The translations under genes and the position numbers were made by a program. From NCBI GenBank assembly GCA_964429695.1, contig CAYSCS010000101.1, forward strand, positions 29,927 to 93,926: a DNA stretch of 64,000 bases, given 5' to 3'. Below are positions 50,684 to 59,923 of the stretch, piece by piece (the first letter of the stretch is position 1; every line of letters begins with the position of its first letter). The notes below the pieces were generated by a model. That model was not told where the DNA came from, did no database searches, and saw only the letters and a program-made list of their open reading frames with translations. Source of the DNA: CAYSCS01 sp964429695. Its GTDB lineage: Bacteria > Acidobacteriota > Aminicenantia > Aminicenantales > Aminicenantaceae.

Positions 50684-52039
50684 ATGGAGCTTGACTTAAT
50701 GTTCTTGAAGAGGACTCCGCCCCACAGCTTGGAGGCAGAAAAGACTGTGCTGGGGGGAATTCTTGTCAACAATAAGAACCTTAATGTGGTTTTATCCATC
50801 ATAACCCCTGATGATTTCTATAAAGAGGCAAATCGAAAAATTTTAGAGAAGATAATTGCTCTTGTGGATAAGGGACTCCCGGTGGACTTATTAACCTTGA
50901 GCGAGGAGCTTCAGAAAGCTGGTTGCTTGGATGAGGTTGGGGGTGCCACCTATCTTTCTTCGTTGATGGATGGGGTTCCCAAAAGCCTGAACATAGAATA
51001 TCATGCTCAAATAATCAAGGAGAAATCTCTCCTCAGGCGTCTTATCCTTTCTTCGGCAAAGATTATTTCTTCAAGCTACGAACAGAAGGAAGATGCAGAC
51101 CAGCTCCTCGACGAAGCTCAGGCAGCCATAATAGAAATCGCCGAACAGAGAATTAAGCCGGGATTCATCCCTCTCAGGGCATTGACCGACCCCACACTGG
51201 AGATGATTCATGCCCTCCATGAGCGAAAACAGGCAGTGACAGGGATACCAACCGGGTTTCGTGACCTGGATGGTTTGACTTCTGGATTTCACAATTCTGA
51301 ATTTATCGTCATTGCAGCCAGGCCGTCGATGGGAAAGACCTCCTTGGGCTTAAACATTTCCCATTATGTGGGGGTCAAGACTGATTATTCTGTAGGGTTT
51401 TTTTCCTTAGAAATGGCCAAGGAGCAGATTGTCATCCGCCTCCTGTGCGCAGAAGCTCAGCTTGATATCAGGAAGGTTCGCACAGGATTTATCAGTGAAA
51501 GAGATTTCGAAAAGCTTAAGCTGAGCGCCGAAGTTTTGAAAAATGCCAATATCTTCATTGACGAATCACCATCTTTAAACGTGATGGAGATGAAGGCAAA
51601 GGCAAGAAGGCTGAAGATGGAACAGAATCTCGACCTTCTCTTTGTGGATTATATCCAGCTGATGAGACCAGGAGGAAGGTTTGAAAGCAGGACTCAAGAG
51701 ATGACTTACATCTCCCGCTCCTTAAAGGAACTCGCTAAAGAAATTCAAATTCCTGTCGTAGGGATTTCCCAGTTAAGCAGAGCACCCGAGAAGGGGAGGC
51801 GAGAGCCTATTCCCCAACTTTCTGATTTGAGAGAATCAGGAGCCATCGAACAGGATGCCGATGTGGTCGTTTTTATCTACCGTCCTGAGCTTTATCGGCC
51901 TCATGAGGAGAGCATCCGGGGAATTGCGGAAATCAACGTTGCCAAACAGCGCAATGGACCTACAGGAAAAATAACCCTCGCTTTCATCAAGGAGTATGCA
52001 CGCTTTGTCGACATGGAATTTCGTGCCTTAGAACTTTGA
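50684..52039 (+). CDS. dnaB: Replicative DNA helicase
   Basis: The hexameric helicase at the replication fork. The N-terminal domain starts with PPHSLEAEKTVLGGIL; the RecA-like C-domain has Walker A AARPSMGKTSLGLN, Walker B LLFVDYIQLM and EINVAKQRNGPTG. No intein is present; 451 residues is normal. The gene follows rplI, as in many bacteria. The stop codon overlaps the start of mlaE. Confidence 0.97.
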   Translation: MELDLMFLKRTPPHSLEAEKTVLGGILVNNKNLNVVLSIITPDDFYKEANRKILEKIIALVDKGLPVDLLTLSEELQKAGCLDEVGGATYLSSLMDGVPKSLNIEYHAQIIKEKSLLRRLILSSAKIISSSYEQKEDADQLLDEAQAAIIEIAEQRIKPGFIPLRALTDPTLEMIHALHERKQAVTGIPTGFRDLDGLTSGFHNSEFIVIAARPSMGKTSLGLNISHYVGVKTDYSVGFFSLEMAKEQIVIRLLCAEAQLDIRKVRTGFISERDFEKLKLSAEVLKNANIFIDESPSLNVMEMKAKARRLKMEQNLDLLFVDYIQLMRPGGRFESRTQEMTYISRSLKELAKEIQIPVVGISQLSRAPEKGRREPIPQLSDLRESGAIEQDADVVVFIYRPELYRPHEESIRGIAEINVAKQRNGPTGKITLAFIKEYARFVDMEFRALEL

Positions 52040-52824
52040 GCATGGGCACTGGAAATCTCTCTCCATTTTTATCTTTTTTTGAGCAACTGGGAGAAGTTGG
52101 GATTCTTTTTTTGAAGACGATGAAGAACATTTTCCACAGGCCCTGGGAGACAAAGATTTTCTTACAGCAGCTCGAAGAAATGGGAGTTAGAACCCTACCT
52201 GTAGTTTCTCTTACGGCTGCATTTGGAGGGCTGGTTTATGGACTCCAGACATACATAGCTTTTCATAGATACGTGGGGCCAGGCTCCGAAGCTTATGGCG
52301 GTGCAGTCATCTCTCTCGGACTGGCAAAGGAGCTGATTCCGATTCTGGTAGGTCTGATGGTTGCAGGAAGAGTGGGTTCAGCCATGACTGCGGAGATTGG
52401 GACGATGAAGATAACAGAACAGATAGATGCACTCTTCACTTTGGGTGCAGATCCTAATAAGTATCTGGTGGTCCCCAGGACAGTTGCCAGTTTCTTCATG
52501 CTCCCCTGCCTTACTCTCTACGGGGATATTATCGGCATGGGAGCCGGTTTTTTCTACAATGTTTATATAGGTGGAGTTAATCGAGTAATCTACATCAAGA
52601 ATACCCTGCTCTATCTTGAGCTCTGGGACATTGTGAGTGGTTTAATAAAGGCTGCTATTTTTGGCCTGATCATCGCCATTGTCGGATGCTGGCAGGGATT
52701 AAAAACAGAAGGTGGAGCAGAGGGAGTAGGAAGGGCAACGACAAGGACAGTTGTCATTTCCAGTATCGGCATTTTAATAGTGAATTTTTTCTTGAGTAAA
52801 GCTCTACCAGCTACCTTGGGATAA
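52036..52824 (+). CDS. mlaE: MlaE-family ABC transporter permease
   Basis: The membrane subunit of the Mla phospholipid transporter, moving lipids between inner and outer membrane. The 262 residues have about five helices and the family region ISLGLAKELIPILVGLMVAG followed by GSAMTAEIGTMKITEQIDAL. Start is TTG 52036, overlapping the dnaB stop, or ATG 52042; no strong ribosome site is visible, so translational coupling to dnaB is likely. Followed 6 bp later by mlaF. Confidence 0.94.
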   Translation: MSMGTGNLSPFLSFFEQLGEVGILFLKTMKNIFHRPWETKIFLQQLEEMGVRTLPVVSLTAAFGGLVYGLQTYIAFHRYVGPGSEAYGGAVISLGLAKELIPILVGLMVAGRVGSAMTAEIGTMKITEQIDALFTLGADPNKYLVVPRTVASFFMLPCLTLYGDIIGMGAGFFYNVYIGGVNRVIYIKNTLLYLELWDIVSGLIKAAIFGLIIAIVGCWQGLKTEGGAEGVGRATTRTVVISSIGILIVNFFLSKALPATLG

Positions 52825-52830
52825 GGGATA

Positions 52831-53577
52831 ATGATTAAAATCGTAGATTTACATAAGTCTTTTGGAGAGAATAGAGTGCTTCAAGGAGTGAACCTTGAGA
52901 TTAAAAAAGGAGAGATAATCGCCATCATCGGGCAGAGTGGTTCAGGGAAAAGTGTTCTCCTCAAGCTGATGATTGGTCTCCTCAAGCCCGATAAAGGAGA
53001 AATCTACGTGGATGGGGCGGAAATCACCCGGCTTAAGGATGATGAGCTTCACAAAATAACGAGGAGATTCGGGATGCTTTTTCAGGGAGCGGCGCTTTTC
53101 GATTCGCTAACTGTTTTTCAAAATGTTTGCTTCGGACTTGAGAGATATACCACTTATTCTCCAGCCGAAAAAGAGAAGATTGTCAAAGAGAGTCTAGCTA
53201 AGGTTGGGTTGAGAGGGGTTGAGAACCTTATGCCTTATGAACTCAGCGGAGGGATGAAAAAGAGGGTAGGTTTGGCCAGAGCCATTGCTTACAGTCCGGA
53301 AATAATCCTCTACGATGAACCTTCCACAGGGATTGACCCGATTAGGGCCGATGCTATCAATGAGCTTATCATCAGCATGAAAAAAAATATGAATGTTACG
53401 TCAGTGGTGATCACTCATGATATGATTAGCACTTATAAAGTTGCGGATAGGATTGCTATGCTTTATCAAGGCAAGATAATAGCCCTAGGTACCCCTGAGG
53501 AAATACGAAACTCTAAAGACGAAATTGTCCAGCAGTTCATCCATGGTAGAGCAGAGGGTCCAATTGAGAACTGGTAG
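52831..53577 (+). CDS. mlaF: MlaF-family ABC transporter ATPase
   Basis: The ATPase partner of MlaE, 248 residues. Walker A is GQSGSGKSVLLK, the signature motif LSGGMKKRVGLARAIA, Walker B IILYDEPSTGIDP and the switch His in VITHD. The Q-loop reads GMLFQGAALFDSLTV. Length and motifs are typical of MlaF/Ttg2A. Confidence 0.95.
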   Translation: MIKIVDLHKSFGENRVLQGVNLEIKKGEIIAIIGQSGSGKSVLLKLMIGLLKPDKGEIYVDGAEITRLKDDELHKITRRFGMLFQGAALFDSLTVFQNVCFGLERYTTYSPAEKEKIVKESLAKVGLRGVENLMPYELSGGMKKRVGLARAIAYSPEIILYDEPSTGIDPIRADAINELIISMKKNMNVTSVVITHDMISTYKVADRIAMLYQGKIIALGTPEEIRNSKDEIVQQFIHGRAEGPIENW

Positions 53578-53645
53578 AGAGGCTAGTAGGGGAAATTGTT
53601 CTCTTTTTGGAGGTTTATTCTGCTAAAGAGAGGTTTTTATAGAGA

Positions 53646-54959
53646 ATGAGAAGGCGCGAATTGAAGATAGGCATCTTCCTTGGGGTTGTGCTCTTGATTG
53701 CTGCTTTTTTTATCATGATCGTGGGAGACTTATCCCTCCTCTTCAAGAAAAAAGGATACCCTCTCGTCATCTATTTTGATTCTGTGGCGGGCTTAGAAAA
53801 AAGAACCCTCATCCGCATGGCGGGGGTAAAGGTAGGCCATATTGAGGAAATCGTTTTGGAAGGAGGGAGGGCCAAGGTTACCGCCAACATTGATTTCGGG
53901 GTAAAGATAAGCCGTGATTCAAAGGCCACCCTTGCCTCTCTGGGATTGTTGGGAGAGAAATATGTTGAACTCATTCCCGGAAAGAAAGCCGAATACTGTG
54001 AACCCGGGGACGTCATAGAAGGGCTGGCTGCAGTGAGCTTCGACCAGATGGGGAATCTTTTGCAGTCTCTGGCAGAGGAGATCATCCATCTGGGAGAAGC
54101 TTTGAGGGAGGCAGTGGGAGAGGAGACAGAAAGAGCGAGTATAAGAGGCGTTCTTAACAATCTTTCTACTTTTACCGAAGAGTTGAGAGTATTTATAGCT
54201 GATAATAAAGAAGAATTCGAGGAGGGAGTTCGCTCTACAAGCCATGCTTTTCAGAAATTTGAGAAGAGGATGGAAGAGGTCTCGGGAAATCTGGATGAAC
54301 TCATCCTTCTCCTGAAGGAGACTGTAAATGAAAATCGAGAGGGATTCAAGCTTAATCTCGAAAGGATAAAAGAGCTCATTGAAGAAACCGAGAAATCTTT
54401 AAAGATATTGAACGAATCTTTAGAGAAGATCAATAGAGGGGAAGGGACGCTGGGGAGGCTTATTCATGAAGAAGAGCTTTACCAGAGGACACAGGAGACG
54501 GTGAGCGAACTGGAAGGGATGATTGAGAGGGTCTCAAGCCTTAGAGCTTCATTTAGTCTCAGGGCTGAGTATTACGGCGAGAGTGAAGCTGTCAAGAGCA
54601 TTCTATCTCTAAGCATCTGGCCTTCTTCGAAAAATTTTTTCTTGGCTCAGATAGTTCATGACCCTTGGCATGATAAGTTCAATCATTCTCTTCAAGCTGG
54701 AATCCTGTGGGGTCCTTTGACTTCGCGCGCCGGCTTGATTGAATCAACGCTCGGAGCAGGCCTCGACTATTCACTCCAGGAAGAGAGATGGAGGATTAGC
54801 CTTGATGCATTTGAGTTCAACAGGGACGAAGGCCCACGATTCAGACTCTGGACGAGTTTTTCGCCCTGGAGGAAGATTCGTTTTCTGGTGGGAATCGATG
54901 ATTTTACCCTGAGTGCTGGGAGAGAGGTTTTCTTCGGGTTAGAGATAGGTGAAAGATGA
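53646..54959 (+). CDS. mlaD: MlaD-family MCE protein with C-terminal beta-strand extension
   Basis: A 437-residue periplasmic lipid-binding protein. One N-terminal membrane helix (about 7-30) is followed by an MCE domain (YFDSVAGLEKRTLIRMAGVK, LGLLGEKYVELIPG), then a long coiled coil (about 140-305) and a final 130 residues that look like amphipathic beta-strands (ALSIWPSS-like, FLAQIVHDPW, GAGLDYSLQEERW, VFFGLEIGER). The end resembles an outer-membrane or barrel-associated domain, which would span the periplasm and dock at the outer membrane; this is inference. It precedes radA by a 4-bp overlap. Confidence 0.88.
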   Translation: MRRRELKIGIFLGVVLLIAAFFIMIVGDLSLLFKKKGYPLVIYFDSVAGLEKRTLIRMAGVKVGHIEEIVLEGGRAKVTANIDFGVKISRDSKATLASLGLLGEKYVELIPGKKAEYCEPGDVIEGLAAVSFDQMGNLLQSLAEEIIHLGEALREAVGEETERASIRGVLNNLSTFTEELRVFIADNKEEFEEGVRSTSHAFQKFEKRMEEVSGNLDELILLLKETVNENREGFKLNLERIKELIEETEKSLKILNESLEKINRGEGTLGRLIHEEELYQRTQETVSELEGMIERVSSLRASFSLRAEYYGESEAVKSILSLSIWPSSKNFFLAQIVHDPWHDKFNHSLQAGILWGPLTSRAGLIESTLGAGLDYSLQEERWRISLDAFEFNRDEGPRFRLWTSFSPWRKIRFLVGIDDFTLSAGREVFFGLEIGER

Positions 54960-56311
54960 AGAGCAGATCAGTATTTGTCTGCCAGAGCTGCGGGTTTCAT
55001 ACTCCTAAGTGGCTGGGGAGATGCCCCAATTGTGGTGAATGGAACACCTTGATTGAAGAAGTGGAGGAAAAGGTTAGCGGCGCAATTTCTTTTCCCCTCT
55101 CTGAGCCTGTCCTCTATAAAGAAATAAAAGAAGTGAGGAAGCCGAGGTTATTGACTGGGATAGAAGAATTGAACCGAGTTCTGGGTGGGGGGGTGGTGCT
55201 TGGTTCCTTGATTTTAATAGGGGGTGAACCTGGAATTGGAAAGTCTACTCTACTCCTCCAAATAAGTCGTGATTTTGCAGGTGCAGGAGAAAAGGTGCTC
55301 TACGTCTCGGGGGAAGAATCTCTGGAGCAAATGAAAATCCGGGGAGATAGGTTGGGACTTGAGGATGGGAATCTTTATCTCCTTGCTGAAACAAGTCTGG
55401 AAAGGATTATCCCTCACGCTGAAAAACTTAAGCCGAGAATTTTCATCCTCGATTCTGTGCAGACAATATTCTCTTCCCTGCTCTCTTCAAGTCCGGGGAC
55501 GATAAGTCAGGTCCGAGAGGTTGCCAACCAGGTCTTTCGCTTCGCGAAGAGAAATGAGATATCATCTTTTCTCGTGGGGCACATTACCAAGGAAGGCTAT
55601 TTGGCAGGACCAAAATCTCTGGAACATATGGTGGATGTGGTGCTCTATTTTGAAGGTGAAAGAGACCACAGCCACAGGGTACTTAGGGCTTTGAAAAATA
55701 GGTTTGGACCGGTCTCAGAGCTAGCCATTTTTGAGATGCAAAGCGCGGGGTTGAAGGCAATCTCTAACCCCTCTGCTTTTTTCCTCAGAGAGAGACCGGA
55801 GCAGGCCTCGGGGAGCGTGGTAGTGTGTATCATCAAAGGGACGCGTCCCCTTCTGGCTGAGGTTCAGGCTCTTGTCTCTTCGACACTTTTCATAGGAAAC
55901 CCGAGGAGGATGACCATCGGTCTCGACCATTTTCGAACCTCGATGCTTTTAGCCATAGTAGAGAAGAAATTAGGTTACAGTTTTTCAGGCCAAGATATCT
56001 ATCTGAATGTGGCAGGAGGTCTTTCGATAGAAGAGCCCGCCGCAGACCTTGCTGTCATCCTGGCCGTTGTTTCCTGCCTGAAAAACAAGAGTCTTCCTTC
56101 TGATCTAGCAGTTTTTGGAGAGGTCGGGCTCAGCGGCGAAATACGTTCGGTGAGTCAACCTCTTTCGAGGATAAAAGAGGCTCGTTCCCTGGGATTTAAG
56201 AGGGTCCTCCTTCCGAGGGGAAATTTGGCTAGTCTTGAAAAAGAAGACATTCCGGAGATCACCTTGATAGGAGCGACAAATATCAGGGAGGCTTTGCAGA
56301 TGATATTTTGA
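54956..56311 (+). CDS. radA: DNA repair protein RadA (Sms)
   Basis: A RecA-like protein that drives branch migration in recombination. The 451 residues show a zinc finger (VCQSCGFHTPKWLGRCPNCG), Walker A GGEPGIGKSTLL, the RadA-specific KNRFG motif in LRALKNRFGPVSE, and a C-terminal Lon-like domain. It overlaps mlaD (ATGA) and is followed 10 bp later by the PIN-TRAM gene, a neighbour pair common in many bacteria. Confidence 0.97.
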   Translation: MKSRSVFVCQSCGFHTPKWLGRCPNCGEWNTLIEEVEEKVSGAISFPLSEPVLYKEIKEVRKPRLLTGIEELNRVLGGGVVLGSLILIGGEPGIGKSTLLLQISRDFAGAGEKVLYVSGEESLEQMKIRGDRLGLEDGNLYLLAETSLERIIPHAEKLKPRIFILDSVQTIFSSLLSSSPGTISQVREVANQVFRFAKRNEISSFLVGHITKEGYLAGPKSLEHMVDVVLYFEGERDHSHRVLRALKNRFGPVSELAIFEMQSAGLKAISNPSAFFLRERPEQASGSVVVCIIKGTRPLLAEVQALVSSTLFIGNPRRMTIGLDHFRTSMLLAIVEKKLGYSFSGQDIYLNVAGGLSIEEPAADLAVILAVVSCLKNKSLPSDLAVFGEVGLSGEIRSVSQPLSRIKEARSLGFKRVLLPRGNLASLEKEDIPEITLIGATNIREALQMIF

Positions 56312-56321
56312 GGGTAAAGAG

Positions 56322-57311
56322 ATGGGCATTTTTATTCTTCGTTTCATATTCATCCTGCTCCTCGTTTGCACGGGGTATTTTTTCCCGCCCTTCCATCTTG
56401 CTCGCCATTTTGGAGCACTGGCGGGGTTTGTTCTGGGGATATTTGCGATTTATCTTGAATTCAGAATAAGGAAGACCCAGTTCAAAATCATCTGGGGTTC
56501 AGGGGTGGGAATCATTTCGGGTGTGATTCTGGGATGGGGTCTGGGTATAATCTACAAGAGCATCTCTCAGGATGAGTTAACCACCGCTTTTTTAAGGCTT
56601 TTATTTTTGCTTCTCCTGCCTTACCTCGGCTTTCTGGTAGGGAGTCGAAAGCATGAATGGTTCGACCCTGCTCATCTTGTTCGTTTTTTCAAGGAATCCA
56701 CTCCCGAACAGATAAACAAAATCCTCGACACGAGCGTCATCATTGACGGGAGAATTGCCGACATCTGTGATACGGCCTTCATCGAAGGCAAGCTAATCGT
56801 TCCCCATTTCATCCTCAAGGAGCTTCAGCTCGTAGCGGATTCTCCAGATGGAATAAAAAGGCAGAGAGGGAGAAGGGGTCTGGATGTCCTGGAGAGACTG
56901 AGGAAATCATCTCAGGTCTCTGTGGTCATCTCCGAAGTTGATTTTCCGGAGATAAAAGACGTAGACTCCAAGCTCATCGAACTTGCCAAGAGAATGGAAG
57001 CGAAAATAATTACCAACGATTTTAATCTCAATAAGATAGCCCAGCTTCAGGGAGTTTCTGTCCTAAACATAAATGAGCTTGCTAACGCCCTCAAGCCGGT
57101 GGTTTTGCCTGGGGAGACGATAAGAGTCTTCATCCTCAAGGAGGGTAAAGAGAAGGACCAGGGTGTCGCCTATCTTGATGACGGAACGATGGTTGTTGTC
57201 GATAATTCGAGAAAGATGATTGGGCAAACCATCGAAATCACGGTTACCTCTGTGCTTCAGACGACGGTGGGGAAGATGATTTTCGGGCGTTATAACGAAA
57301 GTGCCGCATGA
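56322..57311 (+). CDS. PIN and TRAM domain membrane protein (YacL type)
   Basis: A 329-residue protein. Residues 1-110 hold four membrane helices; the PIN nuclease-like domain (about 130-245) begins KILDTSVIIDGRIADIC and contains DSKLIELAKRMEAKIITNDF with the acidic residues of the active site; a TRAM domain (about 265-325) ends the protein. Such proteins (YacL in Bacillus) lie between radA and ispD; RNA or tRNA binding is likely, but the substrate is unknown. It overlaps ispD by 4 bp. Confidence 0.9.
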   Translation: MGIFILRFIFILLLVCTGYFFPPFHLARHFGALAGFVLGIFAIYLEFRIRKTQFKIIWGSGVGIISGVILGWGLGIIYKSISQDELTTAFLRLLFLLLLPYLGFLVGSRKHEWFDPAHLVRFFKESTPEQINKILDTSVIIDGRIADICDTAFIEGKLIVPHFILKELQLVADSPDGIKRQRGRRGLDVLERLRKSSQVSVVISEVDFPEIKDVDSKLIELAKRMEAKIITNDFNLNKIAQLQGVSVLNINELANALKPVVLPGETIRVFILKEGKEKDQGVAYLDDGTMVVVDNSRKMIGQTIEITVTSVLQTTVGKMIFGRYNESAA

Positions 57312-57973
57312 GGAGAGTCTCGGTAATCATCGTTGCCGCGGGGAGAGGAGAGAGGTTCGGTGGAGGGAAGGTTTTTGCCCTTCTTCGAGGAAAGAGGGTC
57401 CTGGATTGGAGCCTGGAGAGGTTTGAGCTTCACCCCAGGGTTGATGAAATAATCCTTGTTTTGAACAGGGAAGATAAAAAACTTAATAGCTTTAAGAAGT
57501 ACAGTAAAATCAAAGTCATAATAGAGGGAGGGGAAAGAAGGCAGGATTCTGTAGTTTCGGGATTCAGAGAACTCGACCCAGGAAGCTCGGATATAGTTCT
57601 CATCCATGATGGTGTCAGGCCCCTCATCTCTGAGGAGCTAATCACGCGTGTGATCGAAGGGGTAGAAGAGAGAGGGGCAGTTTGTCCCGTGATTTCTGTT
57701 GAAGACACCATAAAAAGGGTTGAGGGCGAGCAAATAAAGGAAACGATGCGCAGGGAGGAGCTACGCAGGGCACAGACTCCCCAGGGTTTTCTCTACCCTG
57801 TCTTGAAGAGGGCCATAGAGAAGGCTGAGGAGCAAGGATTTCATGGCTCCGATGAAGCTTCCCTAGTAGAAAGATTAGGAGAGAGAGTGTCTATAATAGA
57901 AGGTGATCCAGCGAACATCAAGATCACCATCCCTAAGGACCTTAAGATAGCGGAGGCTTTAATTGGAGATTAA
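57308..57973 (+). CDS. ispD: 2-C-methyl-D-erythritol 4-phosphate cytidylyltransferase
   Basis: IspD couples MEP with CTP to CDP-ME. A 221-residue enzyme with the nucleotide motif IIVAAGRGERFGG, VIIEGGERRQDSVVSG, IHDGVRPLISEEL and PQGFLYPVL. The ATGA overlap with the previous gene and 11-bp overlap with ispF show tight coupling. Together with ispE upstream, three MEP steps are encoded in this run. Confidence 0.96.
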   Translation: MRRVSVIIVAAGRGERFGGGKVFALLRGKRVLDWSLERFELHPRVDEIILVLNREDKKLNSFKKYSKIKVIIEGGERRQDSVVSGFRELDPGSSDIVLIHDGVRPLISEELITRVIEGVEERGAVCPVISVEDTIKRVEGEQIKETMRREELRRAQTPQGFLYPVLKRAIEKAEEQGFHGSDEASLVERLGERVSIIEGDPANIKITIPKDLKIAEALIGD

Positions 57974-58448
57974 AGCAGGGCTCGGTTTTGACCTTCATAG
58001 ACTCAAGAAAGGGAGGAAGCTTTTTTTAGGTGGGATAGAAATAGAGTATTCTAAGGGGCTTCTCGGTCATTCTGATGGAGATTGCCTGATCCATGCCATT
58101 ATCGATGCTTTGCTGGGGGCCATGGGAGAAGGGGACATCGGGCAGGCTTTTCCGGAGACAGAGCCTAGATACAAAGACACACGCAGCACAGAATTACTCA
58201 AACAGATTGTCAATAAAGTGAAAGAGGCTTCATTCGAGATTCTAAACATTGATACAGTCATCATGGCTCAAGAGCCAAGGCTTTCGCCTCATGTAGAAAA
58301 GATGAAAGATGTGCTTTGCCCGATTCTCGAAATAAAGAGAGAAGCTCTGGGGATCAAGGCAAAAACAATGGAAGGAAGCGGGCTCATAGGGAGAAAAAAA
58401 GCCATGGCCTCACTGGCCACGACTCTTTTAAGAAAGAGAGAAGGGTGA
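57963..58448 (+). CDS. ispF: 2-C-methyl-D-erythritol 2,4-cyclodiphosphate synthase
   Basis: IspF cyclises CDP-ME 2-phosphate. A 161-residue trimeric zinc enzyme: metal site GFDLHRL, LLGHSDGDCLIHAIIDAL, EGDIGQAFPET and the C-terminal KTMEGSGLIGRKKAMAS. The start is TTG 57963, inside the ispD end. It is the last gene of the long plus-strand run. Confidence 0.97.
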   Translation: MEIKAGLGFDLHRLKKGRKLFLGGIEIEYSKGLLGHSDGDCLIHAIIDALLGAMGEGDIGQAFPETEPRYKDTRSTELLKQIVNKVKEASFEILNIDTVIMAQEPRLSPHVEKMKDVLCPILEIKREALGIKAKTMEGSGLIGRKKAMASLATTLLRKREG

Positions 58449-58561
58449 GATAAGAAGGGGCTCGGGGAAACTTCGAAGTTGGAATCTTAAAAGAATAGGC
58501 ACTGAGAAAATAATATTAAGAATATCCAAAGCGTTATGATTTGGAAGAGGGCTAAGGGAAG

Positions 58562-58601
58562 GAGAGGACTTAGATTTTAAATAAACAAATTGAGTCCTCT
58601 C
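58562..58601 (+). terminator. Hairpin downstream of the ispF operon
   Basis: GAGAGGACT (58562-58570) pairs exactly with AGTCCTCTC (58593-58601) over a 22-nt loop. No T-run follows, so it may be a processing stem rather than an intrinsic terminator. Confidence 0.35.
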
Positions 58602-59249
58602 TCTAAGTTGGCTAAGGGAAATATAGCTAGGGAAGAGGGGAAAAGAGGTTTTCTTTTTTAGGTATTGGATTTATTAAAACATGAAAATCCATTCTTCGCT
58701 CTCAAGCTTAAAGCTCCCCACTTGCTCCCCAAGTTTACTCAATGATATCCTTTCTCTCCTTTGGAGCTCGATTAAAAATTTTATCAACCGAGCGGAGGAT
58801 GATTCAAGAGTGAAAAAAGAGAGAAATAAAATATAGTAATTCTATCGAAAAAGTATTATTAATAAATTTATTTATAAATTAAGTACAAAATTTAGGGAAG
58901 AAATTTTTCTTCTGAAAGACCTTTTCCCTTTTATTTTTTTGGCTCTTCTCCAAATTAGTTGGTGAAAATGTGATATCTCATATAGGAGAGAAGTCCAATA
59001 ACTTCTTCCTTTTGTTAGAGTTCGGCCAATTCAAAACGCTTGGGAGATACTCCCTTCGTACTCGCTTTAATATTTTGAATCTGAATCCACCCTCTTATTC
59101 CTATGAAATCTTATAGTTACGTGTCTTGATATTCCATTTCTTAACAACTAATCGGGAGATGATCCATTTTTTTTAACTAAAGAGGGAGGAAGGTATTGTT
59201 TGGCCCGGTGAATTTTCTCCTTAGGAGAGGAAATTTTTCATCAAAACCA

Positions 59250-59284
59250 GGCTGCAGCCCCTTCTTCCTCTTGGAGCTGCAGCC
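59250..59284 (-). terminator. Hairpin terminator of the small gene at 59323
   Basis: Arms 59250-59261 and 59273-59284 form a 12-bp stem (GGCTGCAGC core, one G-U pair) with an 11-nt loop. It lies about 40 bp after the stop of the minus-strand gene and is followed by a short T-run on that strand (TGGTTTTG). Confidence 0.6.
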
Positions 59285-59322
59285 TTCAATGATTTTGCCC
59301 ATCGCTTCTCGATTCCTTTTGA

Positions 59323-59511
59323 CTATCCTTTGATAGCCTTGGAATGCTGAATGCTGGGGGCCGACTTGGATAAGAAGTTGGCTATGATTTCATAGCCAGC
59401 TTCTTTACCAACTTTCAAAATGTCGACGCTCGTTGAGGCTATCATGTTGAACCCGAGGAAAGTAAGAAGTGAAGCGACCAAGAAGATTACAAGTTTTGTT
59501 CTGAATCTCAT
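59323..59511 (-). CDS. Small secreted or membrane protein, 62 residues
   Basis: ATG 59511 has AAAGGAG six bases upstream, a strong site, and a TATACT box lies about 40 bp further up. The product begins MRFRTKLVIFLVASLLTFLG, a signal peptide or membrane helix, followed by about 35 polar residues (STSVDILKVGKEAGYEIIAN) with no cysteine. A terminator-like hairpin follows the stop. These signals make it a real monocistronic gene. Function unknown. Confidence 0.65.
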   Translation of the reverse strand: MRFRTKLVIFLVASLLTFLGFNMIASTSVDILKVGKEAGYEIIANFLSKSAPSIQHSKAIKG

Positions 59512-59886
59512 CTTTGACTCCTTTCAGCTTCTGATTTTAAGTTCAGATAGTATATACGCTTGAGGAGGCTAAAAGGTTGCCTGTACCCTTTGCCTCTTCC
59601 CTCAACAATAAATCTGAGTGTTGAGCTCTCACTTTATTTAAAAAGATTTAATTCAAGGTCGAGGCGGGAAGAAAAGTAAGACGCTGAGGAAGAATGGAAG
59701 CTTTTATTGATTATTTCGTACTCGGCGAGAAAGGAGGCAAGGATGACGAAAGAGAATCATTATCACAGCCAGGGCTTGATGCCTGAGCTACTCTTGAGTT
59801 GAGGCTCTTTTTTCCCCTCAAATTTTCTTAAATAAGAAAAAATTACTCCCTTTTAAACCCTATCGAATTGCCAAAAATGAGTCCTC
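59512..59886. other. Intergenic between the small gene and 59924
   Basis: About 375 bp. It contains the leader of the small minus-strand gene and otherwise no coding or RNA feature that I recognise. Confidence 0.45.
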
Positions 59887-59915
59887 TTGACTCGATTTTT
59901 TCCAGCGGTTAATAT
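59887..59915 (+). promoter_or_regulatory. Possible promoter upstream of glnS
   Basis: TTGACT (59887-59892), a 17-bp spacer and TAATAT (59910-59915). A TATAAT also lies at 59920-59925 but without a matching -35. It could serve the frame at 59924 or glnS. Confidence 0.35.
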
Positions 59916-59923
59916 GTTTTATA

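Larger units (their letters stand above)
58449..59322. other. Intergenic after ispF
   Basis: About 870 bp, AT-rich, without a credible gene. It holds a 9-bp inverted repeat (58562-58601) about 110 bp after ispF, a repeated GGCTAAGGGAA near 58551 and 58611, and a terminator-like hairpin of the small gene at 59323 (59250-59284). Nothing else recognised. Confidence 0.5.
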
